Source: an uncultured Eubacteriales bacterium (GTDB lineage Bacteria > Bacillota > Clostridia > Christensenellales > Aristaeellaceae). From it: DNA of 64,000 nucleotides. The notes under the pieces were generated by a model. It was not told where the DNA came from, ran no database searches, and worked only from the letters and a program-made list of their open reading frames with translations. Shown here one piece after another: positions 42,944-51,197 of the stretch; the stretch's first letter is position 1; each line of letters starts with the position of its first letter. Location of the stretch: positions 1 to 64,000 of the forward strand of contig CACWHI010000008.1 in assembly GCA_902760595.1 (NCBI GenBank), in the 5' to 3' direction. A program made the translations under genes and the position numbers.

Positions 42944-43828
42944 ATGACAGTCATCAACACGGGCCGCAAGAGGCGGCTGACGACCTACTTTTTGCGTGAG
43001 CACGGCGGCAACCTGCTGTTCATGCTGCCGGCCTTCGCTCTGTTCGCGTTCGTGGAGCTGATCCCGTTTCTGCAGAGTATCCCCATCTCCTTTACGGATA
43101 AAAAGGCGATCTTCGCCAAGGCCTGGAACTATGTGGGCTTCAGCAATTACGCCAAGCTGATCACCAACCGTACCTTCCAGGACACCTTCCTGCACACCGC
43201 GCATTTCACGCTGATCTACATCCTCGGCGCGAATCTGATGGGGCTGATGCTCGCGCTGATGATCTGGCGCGGGAGCAGGCTCAACAACCTGGTGCGCACT
43301 CTGCTGTTCATGCCCTTCACGGTATCGCTGGTCGCCTCCACCAAGGTATGGAGCTATGTGTATACCGACGTGCTGATGCCCATCACGGGCCAGCCGAGCC
43401 CGCTGGGACTGACCTCCCAGGTGATCCCCGGACTGGCGGTGATCGCCATATGGCGCGATATGGGATACTGCATGCTCATCTATATCGCCGGCCTGCAGTC
43501 CATCCCCCTGGAATACTACGAAGCGGCGAGCGTGGAGGGCGCCAGCTGGTGGACCAAGTTTTTCCGCATCACCGTGCCTATGCTGATGCCCGCCATCACC
43601 TCCAACGTGACTCTGATCCTGGCCTGGGGCCTGCGCTGCTTCGATTACTCTCAGATGGTCATCACCATGAAGGCGGCCAAGACCACCGCCGTCTTCGTGT
43701 ACGAATACATTTTCGGCAATTCCCGCGCCGGCATCGGTCAGGCGGCCGCCATCATCCTGACTCTGGTGCTGGTGGTGCTGACCAACGTCATCACCGTGAT
43801 CCTGCGCCGGAGGGAGGTAGAGCTATGA
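42944..43828 (+). CDS. CUT1 ABC importer, permease (MsmF-like)
   Basis: 294 residues, six membrane segments. NLLFMLPAFALFAFVELIPFLQSIPISFTD opens it and the EAA loop YYEAASVEGASWWTKFFRITVPMLMPAI is clear. The ATG at 42944 is better spaced from CGGAG than the one at 42935. Its stop overlaps the next permease start. Confidence 0.92.
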   Translation: MTVINTGRKRRLTTYFLREHGGNLLFMLPAFALFAFVELIPFLQSIPISFTDKKAIFAKAWNYVGFSNYAKLITNRTFQDTFLHTAHFTLIYILGANLMGLMLALMIWRGSRLNNLVRTLLFMPFTVSLVASTKVWSYVYTDVLMPITGQPSPLGLTSQVIPGLAVIAIWRDMGYCMLIYIAGLQSIPLEYYEAASVEGASWWTKFFRITVPMLMPAITSNVTLILAWGLRCFDYSQMVITMKAAKTTAVFVYEYIFGNSRAGIGQAAAIILTLVLVVLTNVITVILRRREVEL

Positions 43829-44700
43829 CCGTCAAAGCAGCCGCGGCCAAGCGGCCCATGAGCGCCTCCGCCCGGAAGGCGCGGAACCTGAACATCCTCC
43901 GCATCGCCGCCCTGGCCATCATCGTGATCATCGTGCTGATCCCCTTCTACATCAGCTTCCTCTACTCCATCAAGACGCATTCGGACATCAGCCTGAACCG
44001 CCTGGCCTGGCCGCAGAACCCCACGCTGGACAATTACCGGCGCGTGATCAACGAGAACAAGTACGTGGGCATCGGCTTCAAGAACAGCCTGCTGACCACC
44101 ATCCCTACGGTGGTGATCCTGCTCTTCGCCACCTCCATGGCCTCCTATGTGCTGGCGCGCAACAGCGGCCCCTTTTACAAGGTCATGTATTCGATCTTCA
44201 TCAGCGGCGTGCTGGTGCCCTTCCAGTGCATCATGCTGCCGCTGTACATGAACATTTACAACCTCGGGCTGGTCAGCACCAACCTGGGCTTCATCCTCGC
44301 CCGCTCGGGTCTGCAGGTGTCCATCAGCGTGCTGGCCATCACCGGCTTCGTGAAGGGTATCCCGCGGGAGCTGGAGCAGGCCGCCGCCATCGACGGCTGC
44401 GGCAAGTTCGGCACCTTCTGGCGCATCGTGTTCCCGCTGATGATGCCCATCAACGTGACCCAGGGCGTGCTGAACACGCTGTACGTGTGGAACGACTATT
44501 CCACCGCTGTGGTACTGCTGCGCGATGACAGCAGCCGCACCCTGCCCCTGGCACAGATCATCTACTTCGGCGAAAACATGAGCGAGCTGAACCTGGCCTT
44601 CGCCTTCTTCATGCTGGCCATGCTGCCCGTGCTGGTCCTGTACCTGTGCACCCAGCGGTTCATCGTGTCGGGGATCATGTCGGGAGCGGTGAAAGGATGA
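43825..44700 (+). CDS. CUT1 ABC importer, permease (MsmG-like)
   Basis: 291 residues, six membrane segments. PFYISFLYSIKTHSDISLN, the EAA loop LEQAAAIDGCGKFGTFWRIVFPLMMP and the C-terminal CTQRFIVSGIMSGAVKG are typical. ATGA overlap with the previous permease. Last gene of a three-gene importer operon without ATPase; an inverted-repeat element follows. Confidence 0.92.
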   Translation: MTVKAAAAKRPMSASARKARNLNILRIAALAIIVIIVLIPFYISFLYSIKTHSDISLNRLAWPQNPTLDNYRRVINENKYVGIGFKNSLLTTIPTVVILLFATSMASYVLARNSGPFYKVMYSIFISGVLVPFQCIMLPLYMNIYNLGLVSTNLGFILARSGLQVSISVLAITGFVKGIPRELEQAAAIDGCGKFGTFWRIVFPLMMPINVTQGVLNTLYVWNDYSTAVVLLRDDSSRTLPLAQIIYFGENMSELNLAFAFFMLAMLPVLVLYLCTQRFIVSGIMSGAVKG

Positions 44701-44702
44701 TA

Positions 44703-44881
44703 AGGGAGTGAGGGAGTGAGGAAGTAGGAGTGAGGAGTGAGGAGTTCAGGTGCAATCTCCTCGGCTTCGCCTCAGAGATTGTTTGATCTTTGCGTCACTT
44801 GGCGTGACGGATGAGGGACTATGAAACGCCGTCAGGCGTTTCCTCCGCCACTCCTCACTCATCACTCCTCATTCATCACTT
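44703..44881. repeat. Inverted-repeat element with GAGTGAGGAGT arms
   Basis: About 180 bp. The left arm (44704-44745) is a run of AGTGAGG-type units; the right arm (44849-44881) is its imperfect complement (ACTCCTCACTCATCACTCC...). Three perfect small hairpins lie inside: CAATCTC/GAGATTG, CGTCAC/GTGACG near 44804, and GAAACGCC/GGCGTTTC (44823-44842). There is no coding frame. Likely a non-autonomous repeat or a terminator region after the importer operon. Confidence 0.7.
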
Positions 44882-44938
44882 ATCCAAGGTTTCACTCCTC
44901 TCATACTTTTATTTTCTCTTTCCACAAAGTTTTTCATC

Positions 44939-44960
44939 AGCAGATTGTCAACAGTCTGCT
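44939..44960. promoter_or_regulatory. 22-bp palindrome overlapping the yesN-type promoter
   Basis: AGCAGATTGT and ACAGTCTGCT are complementary (nine Watson-Crick pairs and one G-T) with two bases between. It covers the -35 box at 44945-44950 and is followed by five T's, so it could be an operator or an intrinsic terminator for upstream transcription. Confidence 0.55.
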
Positions 44961-44973
44961 TTTTTGTTATAAT
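44945..44973 (+). promoter_or_regulatory. Promoter of the two-component regulator genes
   Basis: TTGTCA, 17-bp spacer, TATAAT, 37 bp before the start at 45011. Confidence 0.8.
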
Positions 44974-45010
44974 AGGATCGTTCAAGAATGAATAGACGGA
45001 GTGAATGGAC

Positions 45011-46528
45011 ATGCCTTTGAAGGTTGTTATTGTGGAAGACAATCCGCTGACGGTCCGGTCCCTGGCTGAAACCATCGACTGGGACGCGCTGGACTGCGAG
45101 CTCGTCGGAACGGCGGGCGACGGGGAAACGGGACAGCGGCTGATCCTGGACAGGATGCCGGATATCCTGCTGACGGACATCCGCATGCCCCAGTGCAGCG
45201 GCCTGGACATGCTGGAGACCCTCCGCGAGCGGATCCCGGACTGCAAGGTGATCATCATCACCGGCTACGACCATTTCCAGTACGCCAGCCGCGCCATCAA
45301 GCTGGCGGTATTCGATTACCTGCTGAAGCCCATCCGCAACGAGGAGGTCGTCGCCTCCGTGCGCCGCGCCGCGGACGAGATCCGCCGCCGCCAGGAGGCC
45401 CGGCGGAGCCTGGAGGAGGCCGACGCCGCGCACCGGCGCGCGCAGCTGGTGTCCCTGCTCACCAATCCCTCCCAGCGCGGCCAGGGCGTCCGCGCGGCGT
45501 TCGACGCGCTCGGCCTGCATTTCGCGGAATACTACATCATGACCATCCGCCTGAGCGGAAACGACGGGATCAGCCAGAGCGCCCTCAACCACCTGGACCA
45601 GCTGATCGCCTCGCGCAGGGTCAGCGCCGTCACCTTCCTTCTGTACGACACGATGGTCGCCTTCATCATGCGGAAGACGAACGACGACGGCTGGCGGCGC
45701 GAGTCCCTGGAGCTGGCGGAGGCCATATCCGCCGGCATGGCCGAGCCGGTGGAGATCGGCGTCAGCCGGCGCAACACCTCCCTGCACGCCATCCGCACGG
45801 TATATCAGCAGGCCCGCCAGGCCATGTGGGAGGCAGCCCTGACCCGGGACGAAAACAGTGTGGTCTTCTTCGAGGAGGGCGACCACCGCGAGCACGCCAG
45901 CCCCCGGATCGCGGAGTTCAACCGCCGCGTATCCGCGCTGATCGAAAAGGCGGAGCTGACCGACGAAAGCGCCCGGAGCGCCGCGCGGGAGCTGGTGGAG
46001 CTGAGCGGCAAGCAGTACAGCCAGCTGCGGGCGCTGATCGCCATGTATTCGCTGGAGCTCAGGCGCAAGTTCGGCGCGTCCTCCAATCTGCAGACAGACG
46101 CGGCCATGTACGAAAGCTGGTTCGTCACCAGCCCAGAGGAGGCCGAGGCCTGCCTGCTCAAGATGTGCGCCCTGCTGCGCAGTGGCGCGGAGGAGGACCG
46201 CTATTCGCTGATCACGCGTAATACGATCCAGTACATCAACCTGCACGCCGCCGAAGCCCTGCACCTGAACGACGTGGCGGAGCGCATGAACGTCAGCGCG
46301 AATTACCTGTCCGCCCTGATCCGCAAGGAGACCGGCATCACCTTCCACGACCATGTGCTGAAGGCCAAAATGGCCGTGGCCCGGACCATGCTGGCCGACC
46401 CGCGCATCCTGGTGGAGGAGGTCGCCCGGGCGGTGGGCTACAGCAACTATATCTCCTTCTATAACGCCTTCAAGCGCACGGAAAACATGACGCCCAGCGA
46501 CTACCGCAACAGGAAGGTGAAGCTGTGA
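45011..46528 (+). CDS. Response regulator with AraC DNA-binding domain (YesN-like)
   Basis: 505 residues. The receiver domain (1-120) has the acidic pair ED at 9-10, phosphoacceptor Asp56 in ILLTDIRMP and Lys in YLLKPIRN. A middle helical region follows, then an AraC-type domain (about 405-505) with LHLNDVAERMNVSANYLSALIRKETG and VEEVARAVGYSNYISFYNAFKRTENMTPSDYR. The ATG at 45011 is better spaced from GGAG than the one at 45005. It is coupled to the kinase gene (GTGA overlap) and probably regulates sugar-import genes such as the neighbouring CUT1 operon. Confidence 0.92.
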   Translation: MPLKVVIVEDNPLTVRSLAETIDWDALDCELVGTAGDGETGQRLILDRMPDILLTDIRMPQCSGLDMLETLRERIPDCKVIIITGYDHFQYASRAIKLAVFDYLLKPIRNEEVVASVRRAADEIRRRQEARRSLEEADAAHRRAQLVSLLTNPSQRGQGVRAAFDALGLHFAEYYIMTIRLSGNDGISQSALNHLDQLIASRRVSAVTFLLYDTMVAFIMRKTNDDGWRRESLELAEAISAGMAEPVEIGVSRRNTSLHAIRTVYQQARQAMWEAALTRDENSVVFFEEGDHREHASPRIAEFNRRVSALIEKAELTDESARSAARELVELSGKQYSQLRALIAMYSLELRRKFGASSNLQTDAAMYESWFVTSPEEAEACLLKMCALLRSGAEEDRYSLITRNTIQYINLHAAEALHLNDVAERMNVSANYLSALIRKETGITFHDHVLKAKMAVARTMLADPRILVEEVARAVGYSNYISFYNAFKRTENMTPSDYRNRKVKL

Positions 46529-48267
46529 AGCGCCTCAGAGACCTGAGCTTCCGGCTCAAGCTGCTGCTGGCCTTCGGCATCAGCATCGTCATCGTGGTGG
46601 GCATCACCACCCTGGTCCTGTCCCTGCGCAGCTACCGCTACCTGGCGGAAAACCTGGACGTCCAGCTGGACCTGATCACCGAGCAGGCGCTGATGAACTT
46701 CGACACCGAGACCTCCGCCATATCCAGCCGGCTGCTGAACCAGCTGAACGTGACCGAGGTGCCCGAACAGCTGTACCGCCTGGAGGAGGGCCAGACCACG
46801 CTGACCCTGGAGTATAGCCGCGCCCTGTCCGGGTCCCTGAGCCGCATGATCACCGCCAGCACCGGCTATGACAGCGTCTACGTCCGTATCCCGGACGGGA
46901 CGTCCTTTTCCAGCCCATTCGCCAGCCCCGGTCTGCTGGCCGAGGAGGCGGGACTGATGGAACGCTACGGGGTCAAGACCTACGGACTTCCCGTGTGGCT
47001 GCGCTCCGAAAGCGGCGGCGTTTACCTGCTCAGGGATATCTACCATCTCCAGCCCTTCCGCTTCATGGGCAAGGTGCTGGCCCATATCAGCCATCCCAGC
47101 GTCATCAGCCTGGGAGAGGCGCCGAATATGCGGGAATGCGCGGTCGCCTTCTTCAGGGACGGGGCGCTGATCTGCCTGACAGGCAGCGCGGGCCCGGATA
47201 CGGAGGCCGCCGCCCTGAGCGCCGTATCCGGAGAAGCCGTTTCGCACACGCTCGTATCGCAGAAGCGGCGCGGCGGCTGGACCGCCGTGGCGCTTCTGCC
47301 GGACAGCGTGCTCAGCCCCCTGTACGGCAGCGTGTTGCGCACAGGCCTCCTGGTGGCGCTGGGCGGCATCCTGATCGGCGCGGCCGCCATCTTTCTCGCC
47401 ACCCACAGCATGACACGCCAGATCGGCACGCTTTCGCAGACGGTGGACGAGGCTGCCGCCGGAGACATGACCGTCCGCGCGCCGGTGGTCAGCCAGGACG
47501 AGATCGGCCGTCTGGCCGCGCACTTCAACACGATGGTGGAGAGCAACCAGCGCCTCATGGAGCGCCTGGTCCAGGAGGAAAAGCAGAAGAACCGCGCGGC
47601 CTACGACGCGCTGGAGTACAAATACCGCTCGCTGCAGTCGCAGATCAACCCGCACTTCATCTATAACGCCCTCGAAGTGGTCAACGCCATGGCCAAGCTG
47701 GACGGCAATCCGGAGATCAGCGAGGTCGTGAGCCACATCTCCTCCTTCTTCCGGCAGAACACCCGGAACATGGAAAAGCGCTTCATCACCGTGCGGCGCG
47801 AATTCGACAGCCTGCAGGAATACGCCTACATCTTCCGCCACATCTACGGCAACGCGCTGGAAACGCCCTTCACCTGCGCCACGGACGCCGCGCAGGCCAT
47901 GATCCCCACCATGATCCTCCAGCCCGTGCTGGAGAACGCGCTGGTGCACGGCATCCGCTCAGAGCGGGCGATCGTGTCCATCACCGCGGAAGTCCCGGAG
48001 CCCGGCCGCCTCGCCATCCGCGTACAGGACAACGGCGCCGGCATGAGCCGCGAGCTGATCACCCGCATCCTGTCCGGCAGCGACCCCATCGCCGAGCACG
48101 AGGAAAAAAAGAGCGCAGGCGTAGGCCTGCGCAATGTGCGGGATCGCCTGCGGCTGATCTACGGCGACCGGGCTTCCCTGTCGATCGAGAGCGAAGAGGG
48201 GCACGGCACCGCGGTCATTATCGCCCTGCCCCTCTCCTACGAGGAAGGTAACTATCCAGTCGTGTAG
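46525..48267 (+). CDS. Sensor histidine kinase (YesM-like)
   Basis: 580 residues. Two membrane segments (about 12-33 and 270-293) flank an extracytoplasmic sensor domain. A HAMP domain (about 294-345, ending DEIGRLAAHFNTMVESNQ) precedes the His_kinase domain LQSQINPHFIYNALEVVNAM with phosphoacceptor His near 377, and an HATPase domain with LQPVLENALVHG and RVQDNGAGMSRELI. It phosphorylates the YesN-like regulator. The start is GTG within the overlap. Ligand unknown. Confidence 0.92.
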   Translation: MKRLRDLSFRLKLLLAFGISIVIVVGITTLVLSLRSYRYLAENLDVQLDLITEQALMNFDTETSAISSRLLNQLNVTEVPEQLYRLEEGQTTLTLEYSRALSGSLSRMITASTGYDSVYVRIPDGTSFSSPFASPGLLAEEAGLMERYGVKTYGLPVWLRSESGGVYLLRDIYHLQPFRFMGKVLAHISHPSVISLGEAPNMRECAVAFFRDGALICLTGSAGPDTEAAALSAVSGEAVSHTLVSQKRRGGWTAVALLPDSVLSPLYGSVLRTGLLVALGGILIGAAAIFLATHSMTRQIGTLSQTVDEAAAGDMTVRAPVVSQDEIGRLAAHFNTMVESNQRLMERLVQEEKQKNRAAYDALEYKYRSLQSQINPHFIYNALEVVNAMAKLDGNPEISEVVSHISSFFRQNTRNMEKRFITVRREFDSLQEYAYIFRHIYGNALETPFTCATDAAQAMIPTMILQPVLENALVHGIRSERAIVSITAEVPEPGRLAIRVQDNGAGMSRELITRILSGSDPIAEHEEKKSAGVGLRNVRDRLRLIYGDRASLSIESEEGHGTAVIIALPLSYEEGNYPVV

Positions 48268-48279
48268 TAAAGCGAAACA

Positions 48280-48540
48280 AGTTTCGGTCCTTTCCGGCAT
48301 GGAATCCCGGAGTCCGCCGATTCATTCGGCGGATGGCGTAGCCACCCGTAGGGCGATGGGATGGGAGTGCCGGAAAGGACATGGCAAGGGGATTATCAAG
48401 GGGGAACACCCTTGATTCAAATCCGTAGCGGCGGCATGTACGCCGCGAGGATGATTCCGCGTCAGCGGAATCTTTCCTTGCACCCTTGCCGCCCGGGAGG
48501 ACCGCAGGTCCGACAGGCAAGGGTGCCGGGGGGTTCCGTA
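48280..48540. repeat. Structured intergenic region with nested inverted repeats
   Basis: Gap between the convergent kinase and ThuA genes. GTCCTTTCCGGCA (48287-48299) pairs with TGCCGGAAAGGAC (48368-48380) and encloses TCCGCCGA/TTCGGCGGA. Further on are GATTCCGC-GTCA-GCGGAATC (48453-48472) and CACCCTTGCC ... GGCAAGGGTG (48481-48525). I see no coding frame. It runs directly into the twin-hairpin repeat. Confidence 0.65.
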
Positions 48541-48595
48541 GGGGGGTCGCAAGACCCCCATGCGGTGCCTGTTCAGTCCACAACTGAACAGGCAC
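48541..48595. repeat. Twin-hairpin repeat, copy 2
   Basis: GGGGGGTC-GCAA-GACCCCC (48541-48559), a 5-nt spacer, and a 13-bp stem hairpin (48565-48595). Compared with copy 1 at 62-116, one stem pair is A-T there and C-G here, keeping the pairing. It lies 14 bp after the ThuA stop, in the same orientation to its gene as copy 1. Confidence 0.75.
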
Positions 48596-48609
48596 CGAAG
48601 AAGAAAGCC

Positions 48610-49341
48610 TTACGGAGCCGGATTGACGGGTCCGGGATTCCTGGCCCAGTCCGGCCAGCCCGGCCTGCTGCCCGCGGCCGCCCAGCGCGCCGCGTTCAGC
48701 AGCACGCGCCGCACCTCCGGCTGGTAATAGACCGGGTAGGTCTCGTGCCCGGAGGAGAAATAGAAGACCCTGCCCTGGCCCCGGTACCAGCAGCAGCCGC
48801 TGCGCAGCACCTCGCCGCCCTGGGCGGTGGTCAGGAACACCAGCTCGTCCGGCTGGGGGATCTCAAAATACTCGCCATAGGTCTCGTCCTGCGGGATCAC
48901 AAAGTATTCCCTGTCCAGCCCCCACGCAATGGGATGCCCCGGCATCACCGTCCAGACGCGCTGCCATTCGTCGTTCTCGCGCCAGCGCAGGCATTGGGTG
49001 CGCGTCCCCATCAGGCGGGCAAAGATTTTGCTGGCGTGGGAGGAGTGCAGCAGCACCAGTCCCATGCCGGACAGCACGCGCCTCTGCAGCGCGTCCACCC
49101 GGTCGTCCGCGACCTCGCGCCAGTGCTTATGCCCGAAATACACCAGCACGTCCGCCCACTCGAGGTCGGCGTCCGCCAAGCCCTGGTCCGGGTCCTGCAT
49201 GACGCCGGTGCGCACGGCCATGTCCGGCTCCGCGCCGTACAGCTCCGCCAGCGCGCCGTGGATGCCCCTGGGATACAGCCGGCGCTCGGCCTCCACCGCC
49301 TCCGGCAGGGGCCGGTTCTCGTACCACACGAATACGTTCAC
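48610..49341 (-). CDS. ThuA-domain protein (trehalose utilisation-like)
   Basis: 243 residues, class I glutamine amidotransferase-like fold. ADVLVYFGHKHWREVADDRVDALQRRVLSGMGLVLLHSSHASKIF (seen in parts), a VMPGHPIAWGLDREYF segment and GRVFYFSSGHETYPVYY are typical of ThuA. Biochemical role is unsettled; ThuA genes usually accompany sugar oxidoreductases, as here. Its ATG overlaps the stop of the Gfo/Idh gene by 4 bp. Confidence 0.85.
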   Translation of the reverse strand: MNVFVWYENRPLPEAVEAERRLYPRGIHGALAELYGAEPDMAVRTGVMQDPDQGLADADLEWADVLVYFGHKHWREVADDRVDALQRRVLSGMGLVLLHSSHASKIFARLMGTRTQCLRWRENDEWQRVWTVMPGHPIAWGLDREYFVIPQDETYGEYFEIPQPDELVFLTTAQGGEVLRSGCCWYRGQGRVFYFSSGHETYPVYYQPEVRRVLLNAARWAAAGSRPGWPDWARNPGPVNPAP

Positions 49342-50435
49342 AGCTTTTCCACCTCCACCCAGCGCCGCTCTTCAGAGGACCGCACGCAGGCCTCCACGAA
49401 GGCCATGCGGTCAAACCCGTCCCGGAAGGTCGCGTAGCCGCCGTTCCCCTTGCCGTCCAGCGCGTCGTAGTACGCCTGGATCGCGTTTCGCAGGGCGTCC
49501 GGCCAGCCCATCACGTGCCCCATCGGCGCGGTGATAAAGGGCCCGGTCTCCGGCTGGCAGTCCAGCGGAGACATATAGCGTGTCTCCACGCCCGCGCTGC
49601 CCTTGTGCCCGACCAGCAGCCGGTCCGGCTGCTCCTGCTGCCATTCCAGGCTGTATTCCGAGCCCCAGACCGCCACGCGCAGGTCGTTCTTGTGCCCGTT
49701 GACGGCCTTGCTGACCGTCACCTGGCCGGGCGTGCCGTCCGCGAACCGGACCAGGATGAAGCCCGTGTCCTCCGTATCCATGGCGTGGAGCCCGCCCGAT
49801 ACGTCCCGGCGGACCGGGTAGTGCACGCGCAGGTCCGCCATGACCTCCGCGATAGGCTGGCCGAGTACGCAGACCGCCGTGTCCGCCCAGTGCGTGCCGA
49901 TATCGCTGATGGCGCGCGCGATCCCGGTGTTCTCCATACGGCTGGACCAGTCGTCCTCCCGGGAGGCGGACTCCTGCAGATAGCACCCGGTGACGGCCAG
50001 GATGCGCCCCGGCAGCCCCCGCGCCACCTGCGCGCGCATCTCCCGCACGGCGGCGTTCATGCGGTACTGGTGGTTGAGTCCCACGGGAATGCCCTTTTCC
50101 TCCGCCAGCAGCGCGATCTCCCGCGCGCCGGCGGACGTCAGGGAGAGCGGCTTCTCGCAGTACACCTTCTTTCCAGCCAGCAGCGCCGCGCGGTTCACCT
50201 CGTCGTGCAGCCCCACAGGCAGGCAGTTGTGGATGACCTCGATCTCCGGATCGCCGACCGCCCGGCGCCAGTCCCGGCAGGTCCGCACGCCGTACCTCTC
50301 CCCCAGCGCCGCCAGCCGGTCTGCCTCCAGCCCGCAGACCAGGGCCAGCTCTGCCTGCGGCACCCGCATGAGCGCGTCCATATGGAGCGGGCCGATAAAG
50401 CCCGCGCCGAGGACCGCCACCTTTCTTTTTTTCAT
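49338..50435 (-). CDS. Gfo/Idh/MocA-family oxidoreductase
   Basis: 365 residues. The N-terminal Rossmann domain opens KVAVLGAGFIGPLHMDALMRVP, with VYCEKPLSLTSAGAREI carrying the EKP motif. A C-terminal alpha/beta domain holds the usual TGCYLQES and ISDIGTHWADTAV segments (catalytic His region). It oxidises or reduces a sugar or inositol derivative with NAD(P); the substrate is unknown. The ATG at 50435 has AGGAG at 8 bp; a TTG two codons upstream is too close to it. Operon with ThuA. Confidence 0.9.
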   Translation of the reverse strand: MKKRKVAVLGAGFIGPLHMDALMRVPQAELALVCGLEADRLAALGERYGVRTCRDWRRAVGDPEIEVIHNCLPVGLHDEVNRAALLAGKKVYCEKPLSLTSAGAREIALLAEEKGIPVGLNHQYRMNAAVREMRAQVARGLPGRILAVTGCYLQESASREDDWSSRMENTGIARAISDIGTHWADTAVCVLGQPIAEVMADLRVHYPVRRDVSGGLHAMDTEDTGFILVRFADGTPGQVTVSKAVNGHKNDLRVAVWGSEYSLEWQQEQPDRLLVGHKGSAGVETRYMSPLDCQPETGPFITAPMGHVMGWPDALRNAIQAYYDALDGKGNGGYATFRDGFDRMAFVEACVRSSEERRWVEVEKL

Positions 50436-50483
50436 ATCCAACGCTCCTTTGTCTGATCACGGAAGACAACGACCGATAGGTTG

Positions 50484-50512
50484 ATTGTACGCCGGTCCGG
50501 ACAGAAAGGCAA
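50484..50512 (-). promoter_or_regulatory. Promoter of the Gfo/Idh-ThuA operon
   Basis: Minus strand: TTGCCT, 17-bp spacer, TACAAT, about 50 bp before the ATG. Confidence 0.72.
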
Positions 50513-50552
50513 TATATCTTTTTTACGAATACATTACAGGAGGATGGAGATC

Positions 50553-51197
50553 ATGGCCAAGCTATCCGAAATCCCGCTGGAGCGGCTGCTCAGCCTGTCG
50601 TGGGAGGAAAAATGGGAAATCTGCTGCGGAGGCGTCCGGGACGAGGGCGAGAGCGCCGAGGTGGCGCTGCTGCTGGGCAGCCTGCCGGAGCGCGCCGTGG
50701 AGCGCGCTTTAGCTGCGGCGAAGCTGTACCACGCGGGCCGCGCGGGCCTGATCATCCCCACCGGCGGCCCGCTGTGGGAATACGAGGGCAGGCACCTGAC
50801 CGAAGCCCAGATCATGCAGCGCGTGCTTTTGACCGAAGGCGTGCCGCCCTCCGCGATCGTCCCCGAGGACGAGGCCCGCACGACCGAGGAAAACATGATC
50901 TACGGCGCGCTGCAGATGTACCGGACCTTCCAGCGCATTCCGGACAGCGTGATCATCGTCACCTCTGTGACCCACATGAAGCGCAGCATCGCGCTGGCCC
51001 GCGCTCTGCTGCCGCGCAAGATCCGTGTTTCGATGTATCCCGCCTATCCGCTGACCGATCACGAGACCTGGATGCGGCAGGAGGAAAACCAGAAGCACCT
51101 GGACAGCAGCCTGCGTTTCCATAAAGCGCTGGTGGACCGGGGAGATGTGGAGGATATTACAATAACGGCGCGATCCACGCCGTCCACATCCAGCTGA
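50553..51197 (+). CDS. DUF218 (YdcF/SanA-like) protein
   Basis: 214 residues, no membrane segment. AEVALLLGSLPERAVERALAAAKLYHAGRAGLIIPTGG and AIVPEDEARTTEENMIYGALQM are the DUF218 core, with the acidic ARTTEEN motif; VIIVTSVTHMKRSIALARALLP follows. The Escherichia coli homologue YdcF binds SAM; other members affect envelope properties. The ATG at 50553 follows AGGAGG. Its last 41 bp overlap the end of the convergent DUF554 gene. Confidence 0.8.
   Translation: MAKLSEIPLERLLSLSWEEKWEICCGGVRDEGESAEVALLLGSLPERAVERALAAAKLYHAGRAGLIIPTGGPLWEYEGRHLTEAQIMQRVLLTEGVPPSAIVPEDEARTTEENMIYGALQMYRTFQRIPDSVIIVTSVTHMKRSIALARALLPRKIRVSMYPAYPLTDHETWMRQEENQKHLDSSLRFHKALVDRGDVEDITITARSTPSTSS

Noticed and set aside
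44703..44760. Simple microsatellite (AGTGAGG)n
   Set aside because: The complementary run at 44849-44881 and the inner hairpins make it one arm of an inverted-repeat element, not a free-standing simple repeat.
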